A DNA stretch of 64,000 nucleotides, from the NCBI RefSeq assembly GCF_007753265.1, contig NZ_CP036349.1, forward strand, positions 3,133,363-3,197,362. Reading direction: 5' to 3'. The position numbers were made by a program, and so were the translations under genes. Origin of the DNA: Botrimarina mediterranea (GTDB lineage: Bacteria > Planctomycetota > Planctomycetia > Pirellulales > Lacipirellulaceae). Below the pieces are notes generated by a model that was not told the origin of the DNA, made no database searches, and saw only the letters and a program-made list of their open reading frames with translations. Each line of letters starts with the position of its first letter. Within the stretch, counting starts at the first letter, position 1. Below are positions 35,801-45,853 of the stretch, in pieces.

Positions 35801-36928
35801 CTACGCACCACCGCCTTCGGTCCACCCCAATACGCGATCGACCTCTAGTTGATCCGTGACCCCGGCAGAAACGAGGTCGGCGGCCTGCGAACGGAGGCAG
35901 GCGACCTGGCGGTCTTGGAGTTCCTTCGCGAACTGTGCCCTATCGTATCCCGGGTGGATCGACTCAGCGAGCGTGGATGTCGTGAGATCGACCGCTTCGG
36001 CGACGACAACGCGTCCCCGGTAGCCGATACCTCCACAGGCTTGGCAGTCTCTATGCGTTAGGCCGCGCCGGCACTCGAGGCAGAGTCGGCGGAGCAGTCT
36101 CTGAGCGACTATAGCCCGCGTCGCAGATCGAATCATGTACGCCGGTGCCCCCATGTCGAGCAGCCGGGTGATGGCCGTCGCCGCATCGTTGGCGTGGAAG
36201 GTCGTGACGACCAACTGTCCGGTAACCGCCGCTTGAAAAGCGATGTGCGCCGTCTCGGAATCGCGGATCTCGCCGACATAGATGACTTCCGGATCTTGCC
36301 GGACAATGGACCGGAGGCCGGCATGCATGTCGAAGCCTGCATATGGATTCGCCTGCGATTGTGCGACGCCGGGCACGATCACCTCGACCGGGTCTTCGAG
36401 CGAGACCACGCTCCGACCACCAGCCGATTGCTCGCGGATCGTACGCAAACTGGCGTAAGCCGTCGTCGTTTTCCCGGCGCCAGACGGACCGACGAACAGC
36501 ACCGCCCCGGTCGTTTGAGCCAGAGATCGCTCAAGGACTCGCGCTACGTCCACCGGCATCCCAATACCACTCAGTGTCGCAAGTTCCCCGGCGTCTTCCG
36601 ACATGACTCGCGCGACGATTCGCTCGCCAAAAACCGTCGGCAGTGTGCTGACGCGCATTGGTCGGCCCAGCCCTTCGAGGTGGAGGCGTCCTTCTTGCGG
36701 CTTGTTGGTTTCGTACGTCAGCAGGCCGGACAGCACCTTCAATCGCGATACGATATTCGGGCCGATTGCCGGCGGAAAAGTCACGACCAATTGCATGACC
36801 CCGTCGATTCGCCACTCGGCCAAGAGCCCCTCGGGCGTTGGCGTCAGGTGCAGGTCACTCGCCCCTTTCGAGAGAGTCTGCTCGAGCAAGACTTGGACGA
36901 GTTCCGGCGCCTTCGAGGGCCATGTCAT
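35801..36928 (-). CDS. GspE/PilB-type secretion ATPase
   Basis: 375 residues, shorter than GspE (about 500) because the N1E cytoplasmic domain is absent. N2E begins at SKGASDLHLTPTPEGLLAEW. Walker A is GPSGAGKTT (147-155), the Asp box SLEDPVEV follows at 176, Walker B is VIYVGEIRD (215-223), and the His box is TFHAND (243-248). The CM zinc site is present (C283-x2-C286 and C295-x2-C298). It powers assembly of the pseudopilus with the GspF proteins. It is the first gene of the eight-gene operon. Confidence 0.93.
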   Translation of the reverse strand: MTWPSKAPELVQVLLEQTLSKGASDLHLTPTPEGLLAEWRIDGVMQLVVTFPPAIGPNIVSRLKVLSGLLTYETNKPQEGRLHLEGLGRPMRVSTLPTVFGERIVARVMSEDAGELATLSGIGMPVDVARVLERSLAQTTGAVLFVGPSGAGKTTTAYASLRTIREQSAGGRSVVSLEDPVEVIVPGVAQSQANPYAGFDMHAGLRSIVRQDPEVIYVGEIRDSETAHIAFQAAVTGQLVVTTFHANDAATAITRLLDMGAPAYMIRSATRAIVAQRLLRRLCLECRRGLTHRDCQACGGIGYRGRVVVAEAVDLTTSTLAESIHPGYDRAQFAKELQDRQVACLRSQAADLVSAGVTDQLEVDRVLGWTEGGGA

Positions 36929-37524
36929 AGCGCTAGGCCGATTCTCGAATGGCGCGGGGCACCAGATGGATGGCGATGAGCAACCTGCGAAGGTCGGCCG
37001 TTACCTAGCCGCACTCATCCTAAGATAGATGGCATTCTAAGAGAGGTCGCGACCATTCTCCACCTCTCACGGCGCAAATTCCGCCAAGACGCAGGTCCAG
37101 AGATGTCAGCGAACGAGCAACGCCGGCTCGCCGAGCGGAAGTTCGACGCACCGGGGAACCTAGTCAGCGTCGGCGCTATACTGCTTACCGGCTTTCGACA
37201 TCTGCCAAACCTGCGGAGGCTTCATAGTTCTCTGCGCCGAGAAGTTTCACGCCGACCATCGAGCACGGCTTGCAGCGGAGACGAACGCGAGACTGACAAC
37301 GCGGGGGGCCCGCTCACGACCGGCGAGGCTGCTCGCGCTTGCGGTCGGCGTCGTTGAATTGCACGGGGGTTCGCGATGCGCAGGGTTGCGCTGCTTGAAC
37401 GGCTAATTCTGGGCGATCACGGGTGACAAGTGGCCTGGAACCCGGCCTGCGCTTAGACTGACACCCTGATTTGATTGATCGGCTTCGTTCGATCGGCCCG
37501 CCCTCCGGCCCCAGCGACAACTCG
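36929..37524. other. Intergenic region between divergent genes, holding a dispersed repeat
   Basis: About 600 bp with no intact gene. It should hold the promoters of the secretion operon (minus) and of the large repeat protein (plus). A repeat copy lies at 37108-37250. Confidence 0.5.
37108..37250. repeat. Dispersed repeat, copy B
   Basis: Related to 29735-29863. One frame reads DICQTCGGFIVLCAEKFHAD, with a CxxC pair. Upstream, a TAG breaks the frame at about 37164, so it is a fragment, not a gene. Confidence 0.6.
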
Positions 37525-40500
37525 ATGCCTCTTCGCTTCTTCGCTCTTTATCTGCTTGGCGTCGTGACGGCTCGAGCCGTGGCGCTCGACCAGGTCATTA
37601 ACCTGCCGCCCGCGACGTCGCTGGCGGGTTTGCAGTCGAACACGCAGGTCAATGTGCTGGACGGGGCGAACCTGTCGGGGTTTCAGGTCCCTGACAGCCT
37701 GACGGGGGTTGAAGTCAATGTCCTGGGAGGGACGATCCAGCAAAGTGTCATCGTCAGCGGGTTGAATCAACTTAACATCGCTGGTGGTTCGATCGGAAGT
37801 CGTTCGATCGGCAACAGCGGCGTTGCAGGCAGGTCGATCCAAGTGACGGGCGGCGAAGTGTCGGCTTTAGCGCCGAGCCACAGTTTGTTGATGGGAGGCG
37901 GGCACGTGCACCGACTTTCTTTGCGTCAGCCGACACTGACGGCGGATATTTCCGGGGGGAACATCGACGCTTTGGACTCGCGTAGCGGCGCCACGACGCT
38001 CATCCGCGGCAGCCGAGTCGGAAACATCGTGGCGCTCGCTGACGCCGCGACCACGCTCCGCGGGGACGACTTCCGCCTTGATGGGACGCCCGTCACGGGG
38101 ACTGTGTCGGTCGGGAGGTCGTCGATCCTCACCGGCGTGCTGGAAGACGGGTCGAGTTTTATTTTCGCGTCGGCGGGGCTGAACCCTTACGGCGACTGGC
38201 TCGAGAATGTGCAGCTCGATGTGGTCCCGCTGCCTGCCGCCGCCTCGGTGGTTGACCTGTCGGTCACCCCCGTTCCGAACGGTCTTCGCGAAGGTCAGAC
38301 GCTTATCGCCTCGGCCGGCGACGACCTGGGCGACAACTTCCACGCCACCAGCGCGACGATCGAACTTGGCGCGGGCGACCTGGGAGAGCGTGCGAAGCTG
38401 CTCGACTCGAAGCTGATCGTCGATGGCGGCTCGGTACGCAAAAACCTGTTGATCTATCCCGGGTCGGAAATCGAGCTGCGGAGCGGGTCGATCGCCAGCT
38501 TTCGTTCGGCCGTGTTCGACTCGCCACTGCCCTACGGAGCGACTTCGAGCCTGAAGATGCTTGGCGGAACGATCGGCAGCGACGCGGCTTTTGCGGACGA
38601 CCCCGCGATAGGGGTCGGGATGGCGGTCACGATCGCGGGGGGTGAGGTGCTCGACGAGTTACGTCTCAGCGAGTCCTCGCTCACTCAATCAGGGGGGCGC
38701 CTCACCAACTTGAGCGTCACCGATTCAACCTACAACATCACCGGTGGATCGGCCGAAGACGTGCGGCTCGGCGGCGGGACAATGTTGATGGACGGCGGCG
38801 CCATCCGGCGACTGCAGGTGGTCGGCGGCCAGGCCGTCATCGAAGGGGGCCGTTTGGGCTCGCTTTCGGGAGCGGCGCAGCTCGCGGGCCAGTTCGAGCT
38901 GGACGGCGTCCCCGTGTCGGGACCGACGACGGTCCCCAGCGGCTCGGTGCTGACGGGCGTGCTCGTCGATGGTTCGACGCTGGCGTTCTCGCCGATGTTT
39001 GATGACGAGTTGGGGAATTTGCAGTTGGTTTCCGCTCCGGTTCCGCCCGCGACGCCGAAGGTCCTCAACGCGCCGTACGACGCGATCCCCAACGGCATCC
39101 GTGACGGGCAGCTCTTGACGCTCGCGCCGGGCGCCGACGCGGGGCACGACTTCGTCGCGCTCGATGCGACGCTCAATGTCGCGGGGGGAACAGTTGGCGA
39201 TGGCGCCGTGGTCGCGGGCGGCGTCACGCTGCTTTCTTCCGGCACGATTGGAAGAAGTTTTAACGCGATCGACGACGCGGTGGTCGTCGTCAGCGGTGGC
39301 CGCCTAGGCCCGGCGGCGGGCGGATCGTTCGACAACGCCCAAGTGCTGCGCGGGAGCACGCTGTCCGTCGTGGGGGGTGAGGTTCCGGGGCGCCTCGTCG
39401 TTGGCAGCGGCAGTTCAGTGAACGCCGTTGGCGGTTACGTGCGCGAGATCCGCCCACTTGGTAGGTCTACCGTACACGTTGGCGAAGAAGCGCAAATCGG
39501 CGCCATCGCCAACACGTCTCTGTACGGAGATGTCGGATCGGAGCGTATCGACCTGCGCATCGTCGGCGGGACCGTCGACTACATCGGGTTGCGACAGAGC
39601 GATGTTGAGATCGTCGCTGGCGACATCCGCAGTGCCTTCATGAGTGAGGGCAGTGTCGGGACGATCCGAGGAGGCACCCTCGAGTCTTCCGGCGCCGGCC
39701 CAGGTGGCCTGCTAACACTTATCGACGGCGTTGTAAGCGGAGGCATTTCCGCCGGCACTTCCGGTAGCTCCGTGCAGAGTCCCAATGGATTGGTTGCGGT
39801 CAAGGGCGGTCTCGTTGGGAATGCTACAGCACTACGGCAGGGTGAAGTAACGATTGAAGGAGGCCGTATCACGGGGAACCTTCTCGCCGACGAGGGGACG
39901 ATTGAGATCGTGGGCGGCCAAGTCGAGAATTTCACCAGCACAGACGGGAGCGCACAGCGTAATCGCATTGAGGATCGTGGCATTGTGAATCTCGCCGGTG
40001 GAGAAATCCGTGGCGGGTTCTTTGTCGAGCGCGGTGACTTCGGTGGTGCCGGATCGGCTCTCAACGTCGCCGGCGGCGTCTTCGGGCGGGCCAACCTCGC
40101 CGAGAATGGCGCGAAGGTGCGGCTCTACGGCGGCGAGTTCGCCCTCAACGGCGAAGCGGTCTCAGGCCAAGTCGATCCGATCGGCGACTACGTCCTTACC
40201 GGCACGCTCGGCGACGGCACGGTGGTGATTCTCGCGTCGGCGACGAGCGACGTCTTCGCGGCGGGGACGCTCGAACTCGTGTCAGCCGAAGTCCCGATGG
40301 CGCCGAGCGTCATCAACGCACCCTCCGAGCCGGCGCCACGCGGCCTCCGCGCCGGGCAGACGCTCAATCTCGGTGAAGGCGCCGCGATAGGTTACCACTT
40401 CGCCGCCGTTGATGCGACGCTCAACATGACCGGCGGTTCCATCGACTACGGCATAGAACTGCTGGGCTCGCAAGCTAATCTTGAGGGCGGGACCGTCGGC

Positions 40501-41826
40501 GAGGCGCTGTTTGTTCACGCCGGTTCGACCGTTAACATCGATGGCGCCTCGGTCGGTGACTACGCCACGGCCGGCGCCGGGGCGGTCGTGAACCTTTCGG
40601 CGGGAAGCCTCGGCGGGTTCACAACTTTCGAATCCGGGAGCGACCTCGTGATGAGCGGCGGCGCGATCGGGCGGCAGGCCCTGGTGCGTGGCGACGCACT
40701 CATCAGCGGCGGCGTGGTCGGGCGTGAGCTGCGAATGCGGACGGGCTCGGCGCTCGAACTCCGCGGCGCCGAGTTCCGACGGAATGGCGATCCGGTCAGC
40801 GGTCCGACGACGTTCCTGATCGGCGATATTCTCACCGGCGTCTTGTCGGACGGCACGCCCGTGTTGTTTGGCGCGGGCGACGCGCTGCTCAACGTGACGA
40901 TCACCGAGACTGACGTCCCCGAAGCGCCGCTGGAAACAATCGTCGCGCCGGCGTCGCCGACGCCCCGCGGGCTCCGCGCGGGCCAGTCGCTCGTGCTGCA
41001 AGCGGGCGCGGCGACGGTCGCTGACTTCACCATGCTCGAGGCCGACGTCGTTGTTGATGGCGGCCAGATCGCCGATTACTTGGAGGCGCTCGACAGCCGC
41101 ATCGAGCTGCGTGACGGATCGATTGGCGCCGAGGCGACTCTGTACGGCGATTCGCGTTTAACGGTCCGCGGCGGCGTGCTGGCGGCGGGCCTCACGGTTC
41201 GGAGTGGGGCGACGCTGAGCCAGATCGGCGGTGAGGTCGACAATCTCACGCTGACCGCCGGCGCCACGCTGAACGTTGGCGGCGGCGATTTCGGCGGGCA
41301 GCCCGAGGATTTGGCGGGCCGTGATTTCTGGACAACGACCGGTTCAACGATCAACCTCTTCGGCCTGTCGTTCACGCAGAACGGCGTCGATCTGCTAGCG
41401 AGTTTGGAACTGGGCCAATCCGTCGAAGTCGTCGATAAACTCGCGGCGATCGACGGCGTGCTGGCCGACGGGTCGGCCTTCGGTCTTGTGCCAGGCGGTC
41501 GCGCGCGGAGCATCGGAGCCGCTGCGTTCACGCTCACGAAGCTGCTGCTCGGCGACTTCAATCACGACGGCCTCGTGGACGCCGCTGACTACACCGTGTG
41601 GCGCGACAGCGAGGGCCAGCAGGTCGCCGCCGGCACGGGCGCGGACCACGACCTCGACGGCGAGATCACGTCGAGCGACCGCGACGTGTGGGCCGCCAAC
41701 TACGGCCGCACGTTCGCCGTGGCACTCGCCGCGAGCGTGCCGGAGCCCGCCGGCGCTGGGCTGGTGACGCTCGCCACGCTGCTCGGCTTGACGCGCCGAT
41801 CATGCCGGGGCCGGAGCGCCCCTTGA
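37525..41826 (+). CDS. Very large repeat protein with dockerin-like segment and PEP-CTERM signal
   Basis: The start is set at the ATG at 37525 (MPLRFFALYLLGVVTARAVA, a signal peptide), giving 1433 residues. The body has at least four related units of about 250-300 residues, each opening with a motif like PRGLRAGQTLNLGEGA and containing many short GG-rich strands (SGGAIG, AGGTVG), as in parallel beta-helices, and a recurring hinge such as GPTTFLIGDILTGVL. Near the end are two dockerin-like, EF-hand-like calcium loops ([18 protein letters not shown] and DHDLDGEITSSDRDVWAANY), then VPEPAGAGLVTLATLLGL and basic residues: a PEP-CTERM signal. It is probably exported and anchored or released by exosortase; the binding partner is unknown. 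Confidence 0.9.
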   Translation: MPLRFFALYLLGVVTARAVALDQVINLPPATSLAGLQSNTQVNVLDGANLSGFQVPDSLTGVEVNVLGGTIQQSVIVSGLNQLNIAGGSIGSRSIGNSGVAGRSIQVTGGEVSALAPSHSLLMGGGHVHRLSLRQPTLTADISGGNIDALDSRSGATTLIRGSRVGNIVALADAATTLRGDDFRLDGTPVTGTVSVGRSSILTGVLEDGSSFIFASAGLNPYGDWLENVQLDVVPLPAAASVVDLSVTPVPNGLREGQTLIASAGDDLGDNFHATSATIELGAGDLGERAKLLDSKLIVDGGSVRKNLLIYPGSEIELRSGSIASFRSAVFDSPLPYGATSSLKMLGGTIGSDAAFADDPAIGVGMAVTIAGGEVLDELRLSESSLTQSGGRLTNLSVTDSTYNITGGSAEDVRLGGGTMLMDGGAIRRLQVVGGQAVIEGGRLGSLSGAAQLAGQFELDGVPVSGPTTVPSGSVLTGVLVDGSTLAFSPMFDDELGNLQLVSAPVPPATPKVLNAPYDAIPNGIRDGQLLTLAPGADAGHDFVALDATLNVAGGTVGDGAVVAGGVTLLSSGTIGRSFNAIDDAVVVVSGGRLGPAAGGSFDNAQVLRGSTLSVVGGEVPGRLVVGSGSSVNAVGGYVREIRPLGRSTVHVGEEAQIGAIANTSLYGDVGSERIDLRIVGGTVDYIGLRQSDVEIVAGDIRSAFMSEGSVGTIRGGTLESSGAGPGGLLTLIDGVVSGGISAGTSGSSVQSPNGLVAVKGGLVGNATALRQGEVTIEGGRITGNLLADEGTIEIVGGQVENFTSTDGSAQRNRIEDRGIVNLAGGEIRGGFFVERGDFGGAGSALNVAGGVFGRANLAENGAKVRLYGGEFALNGEAVSGQVDPIGDYVLTGTLGDGTVVILASATSDVFAAGTLELVSAEVPMAPSVINAPSEPAPRGLRAGQTLNLGEGAAIGYHFAAVDATLNMTGGSIDYGIELLGSQANLEGGTVGEALFVHAGSTVNIDGASVGDYATAGAGAVVNLSAGSLGGFTTFESGSDLVMSGGAIGRQALVRGDALISGGVVGRELRMRTGSALELRGAEFRRNGDPVSGPTTFLIGDILTGVLSDGTPVLFGAGDALLNVTITETDVPEAPLETIVAPASPTPRGLRAGQSLVLQAGAATVADFTMLEADVVVDGGQIADYLEALDSRIELRDGSIGAEATLYGDSRLTVRGGVLAAGLTVRSGATLSQIGGEVDNLTLTAGATLNVGGGDFGGQPEDLAGRDFWTTTGSTINLFGLSFTQNGVDLLASLELGQSVEVVDKLAAIDGVLADGSAFGLVPGGRARSIGAAAFTLTKLLLGDFNHDGLVDAADYTVWRDSEGQQVAAGTGADHDLDGEITSSDRDVWAANYGRTFAVALAASVPEPAGAGLVTLATLLGLTRRSCRGRSAP

Positions 41827-42316
41827 GCGTGTGCTGCTCGACGGGGCGCGGCAATCGACACCGTAATTGCTGATTTTTCGTGACGCGATTCAGGAAGCAA
41901 GACACGGTAAAAACACGATGAGATGAGTCAGCAACCAGCACGTCTTACGGTGCATACAAACGTTCCGTGATAGTCGTTCCCCGGCAGCTGGCAGGTGAGT
42001 CGATCGGCGTCGCACAATAGCACTAGGGTTTCCCAACGCGATACTAGCGGCCAATTAGTTCATTGGCGCGGCGGCGATAGTTGCATTGTTTCTGCAGTAG
42101 ACCAGCCGAAATCGGGTGCAAATCGCGTCCTTGCGTGCAACTTCTGCAACGGCTAACTTGTCCGAAGTAGCGAAGCACCAACAGCTTGTGGCAATCGCGG
42201 TCGTTCGTAGACCCACTTCGGGACGCAAAGGTCGGAGGTTCGAATCCTCTCAGCCTGAGCTTGAAGAGCGATCGGCCTCGCGCAAACTCACAAGACCTGC
42301 GGAGGCTTCATCGTTC
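41827..42316. other. Intergenic region with tRNA-like and repeat fragments
   Basis: No gene is supported. It contains a tRNA-like 3' end (42215-42258) and repeat copy C (42291-42321), which lie next to the truncated end of the helicase pseudogene. Confidence 0.5.
42215..42258 (+). other. tRNA 3'-half-like fragment
   Basis: AGGTC-GGAGG-TTCGAAT-CCTCT-CAGCCTGA has the variable loop, T-arm and acceptor layout of a tRNA 3' half. The matching 5' strand (CAGGCTG) is not found at the right distance, so it is probably a relic or attachment site, not a working tRNA. Confidence 0.4.
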
Positions 42317-42321
42317 TCAGC
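42291..42321. repeat. Dispersed repeat, copy C
   Basis: A short match to copies A and B; one frame reads TCGGFIVLSS and then diverges. It lies within 50 bp of the broken end of the helicase gene. Confidence 0.45.
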
Positions 42322-45090
42322 AGTTTCGAAGACAACAAATAGAAGCACACACAGGCGGAGGGAAGATTGGACGCGTGCTGCGGAAGCTCTCCTTCAGCAC
42401 GGTCGAGCGTCCCCGCAGGTCGAGCCCCATCCGGCTCCACATCGGCACGCCGCGGCCGTAGATGTTCTGCGCGTTGTCGAAGAAGATGTTTACCGAGCGG
42501 CTGTTGGGGTCGGTGGGGTCGCTCTGCTCGACCAGCAGCGACAGCAGCCGCAGTACGCTGGGGCCCATGTCCTGAGCCTCATCGATGAAGATCGCTTGGC
42601 ACCGCGGCGCGATCGCGTCGAGGTCCGCGCGATTTAAGAACTTGGCGGCGGCGGCGTCGTAGTCGAACCCAAAATCCCGCGCCTGGAGTCCGGCCGTCGG
42701 CAAGATCCCCTCCAGCACCTCCAGCAGATGCAGCACGCTCACGCGTTCCCACGGCAAGGGGTCCGAGGCGTGTCGCTCCCGCCACGCTTTCTCGATCGAC
42801 TGCACCAACAGCGATTGGAGCGTGCGGTTGGCGAACACCGCCCACAGGGTCGTGTCGGGCCGATCGCCCAGCCGCTCGAGGGACTGCGCCAGCCAGCTAG
42901 CGAGCACGGCCGTTTTACCGCTGCCGGCGACGCCCCGCACCAGCCGCGGCTTGCCGTCGAGCGACAGCCCACACAACCGCTGTTGATCCTCCGACATCAC
43001 CGGCCGTAGCGTACGGCGGCTCTGGAGCTGACTCCCCAGCCGATCGTCGGTGGGCGCCCCAGCGACCGGTGACGCGGCCGCCGTCGCCAACTCGACCCGC
43101 TCCCACTCCCATCCGTCGCCCCTTCGTTGGAGCACGCACGGAACCAGTTGTTGACGCAGCCCACTGAGGAACGGCTCGTCCATCTCGGCGCGGCTCGCCA
43201 GCACAATCAGCGACTCCCGCGCTCGGCTCAGACCCACGTTCACTAGCCGCTTCCACTCCTCGTAAGGCCAGCCGCAGCTTCCCGCGTTGACGGTATCGAA
43301 GACCACCATGTCGGCTTCGGCGCCCTGCTGGCTGTGGACAGTCGAAGCCGACCAGCCGCCCCGTCCCTGCCGTGCGAGTTCATCGCCCACGAGTTTGGCC
43401 TGAGCGCGGTAGGGGGAGATAAAGAGTCCGTGCCGATCGTTCAGGTCGCCCGCGGCGAAGAGCCGCTCGAGCACGTCGAAGGTGGCGTGGCGCACCCAAC
43501 TGCGATTACCCGGTCCCCGCTGAGCGCGGATCGCAGGAAGGTCGTCGACGGCCTGGTCAAGAACGCACCAGATGGCGCGCGGCGCGGCGGCGAACCGATC
43601 GGGCAAGGGGCACTGCCGTCCCAAAACCATCGGCGCGGTGCTCAGCGCGCCGCCGTAGTGGTAGCTCGACACGACCCCGCAGATCGCCGGGTGCATCCGA
43701 TACTGCTCGCGTAGCGCGTGCACGCCGTCGGGACACGCGTCGATCCGGTCGAGGTGCGAAAGGCCGCTCTTGGCGAGCCAGCGGCCCTGGAGGGGCTCGA
43801 TGACACGGCTAATGCGGCTGATCGGTGCCAGTTGCTTCGAATCGCCCACCAGGACAACGCGCCGCGCGGCGAGTAGCGAGAGAACGGCGGTCGCCGCCCG
43901 CGAGACCAGACCCGCCTCGTCGATCACCACGGTGGTGAACGGAGCGGCGCCGCGATCGAACTGATCGACGACATCCGCGTGGTTGAGCAGCATCATCGCT
44001 TTGTGCGACGTCGCGGTGATCACGCGCAAGTGAGCGTTGAGGAATTGCCCCAGCGACGCATCCGCCATCCGGGTGCGGATCTCCTTGATCGTGCGGCGTA
44101 GCTCGGCGCGACCAGCCGGATCGCGTGTCTGCTTCAGCTGCGCCGTCGCCTCGCTCAGCTCGACCAAGAGCTCGGTCTCGGCACCCCGCAGCAGCCCCTC
44201 CAGACCGACCGCGCGAAACTCGGGCAGGTTGGCCGTTTTTCCGATCCGGCGGACGGCTTCGAGATCGGCCGCCGATGCCCTCGTGCGATGGCGCGGCCGA
44301 TCGACATCGCGACGCCATCGGTCGCTTTGTTCGTGGTCGAGACGATCAGCACCCGCTCGGAGGGATCTTCGAGCACCGCAGCAACCTGGCGGCCGATGGT
44401 GTAGGTTTTTCCGGTCCCGGGGGGGCCCCATATAACCGACCACGACTTCCGCCACCACGCTCTGAGCAGGGGCAGGCCGATTTCCGCGGGCCAACTCACG
44501 TCCGGATGGACGCCCCCTTCTGCCGCCGCCAAGCGGGATGGCAGGGTCGCCCGCGCGCCCGCCAAGGCAGGCGCTCGGTAGACCCGATCGAGGAACGCCA
44601 AGAACTCGTAGGGCCGGACGTAGAAGGCGCCCCTGCACGGCGGGGAGTTGGAGCTGTCGAGGACGAAGATTCTTCCGCCCGTCTCGTCGACCTCGAGCAC
44701 GTCGGCAAGCCAGACAGCGTCATCGCTCAACTCACTCCCGTCGCACGCTGGCGTGGCCGTCGAAGCGGCTTGCTCGAACGCCTGCAACGAAGCGGGGCGG
44801 AGGGCCTGCGCGCCTTCCCACGTCCAGTCAAACTCCATCGCGTTCCCCACCCGGAGCTCGTGGATAACGCCCGCCTCGGTCCGCGAATGACGGACGACCT
44901 CGTGACAGCGGAGCCGCTTCCAGCGCGTCGTCGCCTCCAGCTCTCGCAGAACCACCTCAGTGGCTTGTGACAACCGCGAGTCATCGCCCGCGGGTAGATC
45001 GATCTCGCTCGCGAACTGGGTCATGCGGAACTGTTCGATTGTTTCGTCCAAACGGCTCTCCTCGTTAGGTTGCTTGTTGCGGATCGTCAA
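42317..45090 (-). pseudogene. Two-helicase superfamily 1 protein, frameshifted and C-terminally truncated
   Basis: The gene starts at 45090. The first frame (about 285 residues of homologous sequence) ends its helicase part with Walker A IWGPPGTGKTYTIG and VLIVSTTNKATDGVAMS. It is out of frame with the rest: the second frame takes over near 44279, where GCA TCG follows CGAGG. The second frame continues with an AAA_11/AAA_12 (Upf1-like) helicase: VVIDEAGLV, GDSKQLAPI, REQYRMHP, then VNVGLSRARESLIVLASR. A second UvrD-like helicase module follows: VRGVAGSGKTAVLAS and AIFIDEAQDMGP, breaking off after FRSTRPI near 42365. The remaining motifs of the second helicase are missing. It was probably a dual-motor nucleic acid helicase, possibly defence-related; it is now inactive unless the shift is a sequencing error. 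Confidence 0.75.
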
Positions 45091-45316
45091 CGGGGACCAT
45101 CTAGGAATCGGTCGGCAGCGACAAGGCTAACAGTCGATAGTGACCAAAAGCGGCCGATGATCGCCAGTGCGGTCGTCATCTGGGAAGCCCCCGCCGAGTA
45201 CGATCACCACTGAGGTATGCCGCCAATTGGCGGCAAGCGACGCGTTCTAGGCGAAGTCGAGGCAGCTGTCAGGACAGTCACCTGCGCCGTCGTAATTGTC
45301 ATCCGACCAGTTGGTG

Positions 45317-45853
45317 TTAATCAGTTCGACTGGTCGCTCCGGCGTGGCTAGGCTGGTGGACCTCGGCAAGCAGGTGGCCGAGCTAGCAGAGAGCCACGGC
45401 GCGGTCTGAGGATGTCTCTGTGGGGTCGCTCATGACCCGCTGGCAGAGAGCGATCGCTTGCGAGGCGTGGAGGTCCTTCGAGTCGAGATTCGCCAGGCGT
45501 GGCAGGTGGGTGACGTGGTTCGGCAGCTGGACTTCGCGGCGGTCGCCAATGACGAGCGTCACGGCATCCTCCCAATGCCAGTTCGGCCGATTGTAGTTCG
45601 GCTGGCGTCACGCGATGTCCGGCCAGTAGCCCGCACGTCCTGCCCTCCAACGATCCGCTCCGGTGACATTGCCCGGCACCTTGAAGTCTTCAGCGAAACG
45701 AGGACGAGCCGACAACTATTTCTGGAAGGCGACCTTCTCGGCGTCGTCCGGCAATTGATAGGCGATCAAGCCGATTAGATGGTGACCCCCGTCGCTTCAC
45801 TCGTGGGCAATCGAGGGCCAGAGCAACAGCAAGACGGCAAAGAATCGAACCAT
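45317..45853 (-). pseudogene. S1/P1-type nuclease relic with four in-frame stops
   Basis: One minus-strand frame from ATG 45853 reads MVRFFAVLLLLWPSIAHE (signal peptide), then a TGA at 45797-45799 where the family has its N-terminal Trp. It continues SDGGHHLIGLIAYQLPDDAE, PRFAEDFKVPGNVTGADRW, then PNYNRPNWHWEDAVTLVIGD, and later CxLGHLLAEVHQPSHAG. These match the S1/P1 nuclease fold: zinc-binding W, H near the start and the H-L-x-x-D/E-x-H-Q-P-x-H motif. Four stops (two TGA, two TAG) interrupt the frame, and the sequence ends just after the HQPSH motif, so about half the protein is lost. It would have cut single-stranded nucleic acid in the periplasm. Confidence 0.75.

Noticed and set aside
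41850-41880. Weak hairpin with T-tract after the large repeat protein
   Set aside because: The stem is only about 5 bp (GCAAT/ATTGC), too weak to call a terminator.
45458-45778. 106-residue plus-strand frame
   Set aside because: The opposite strand carries the S1/P1 nuclease relic, which explains the open frame.
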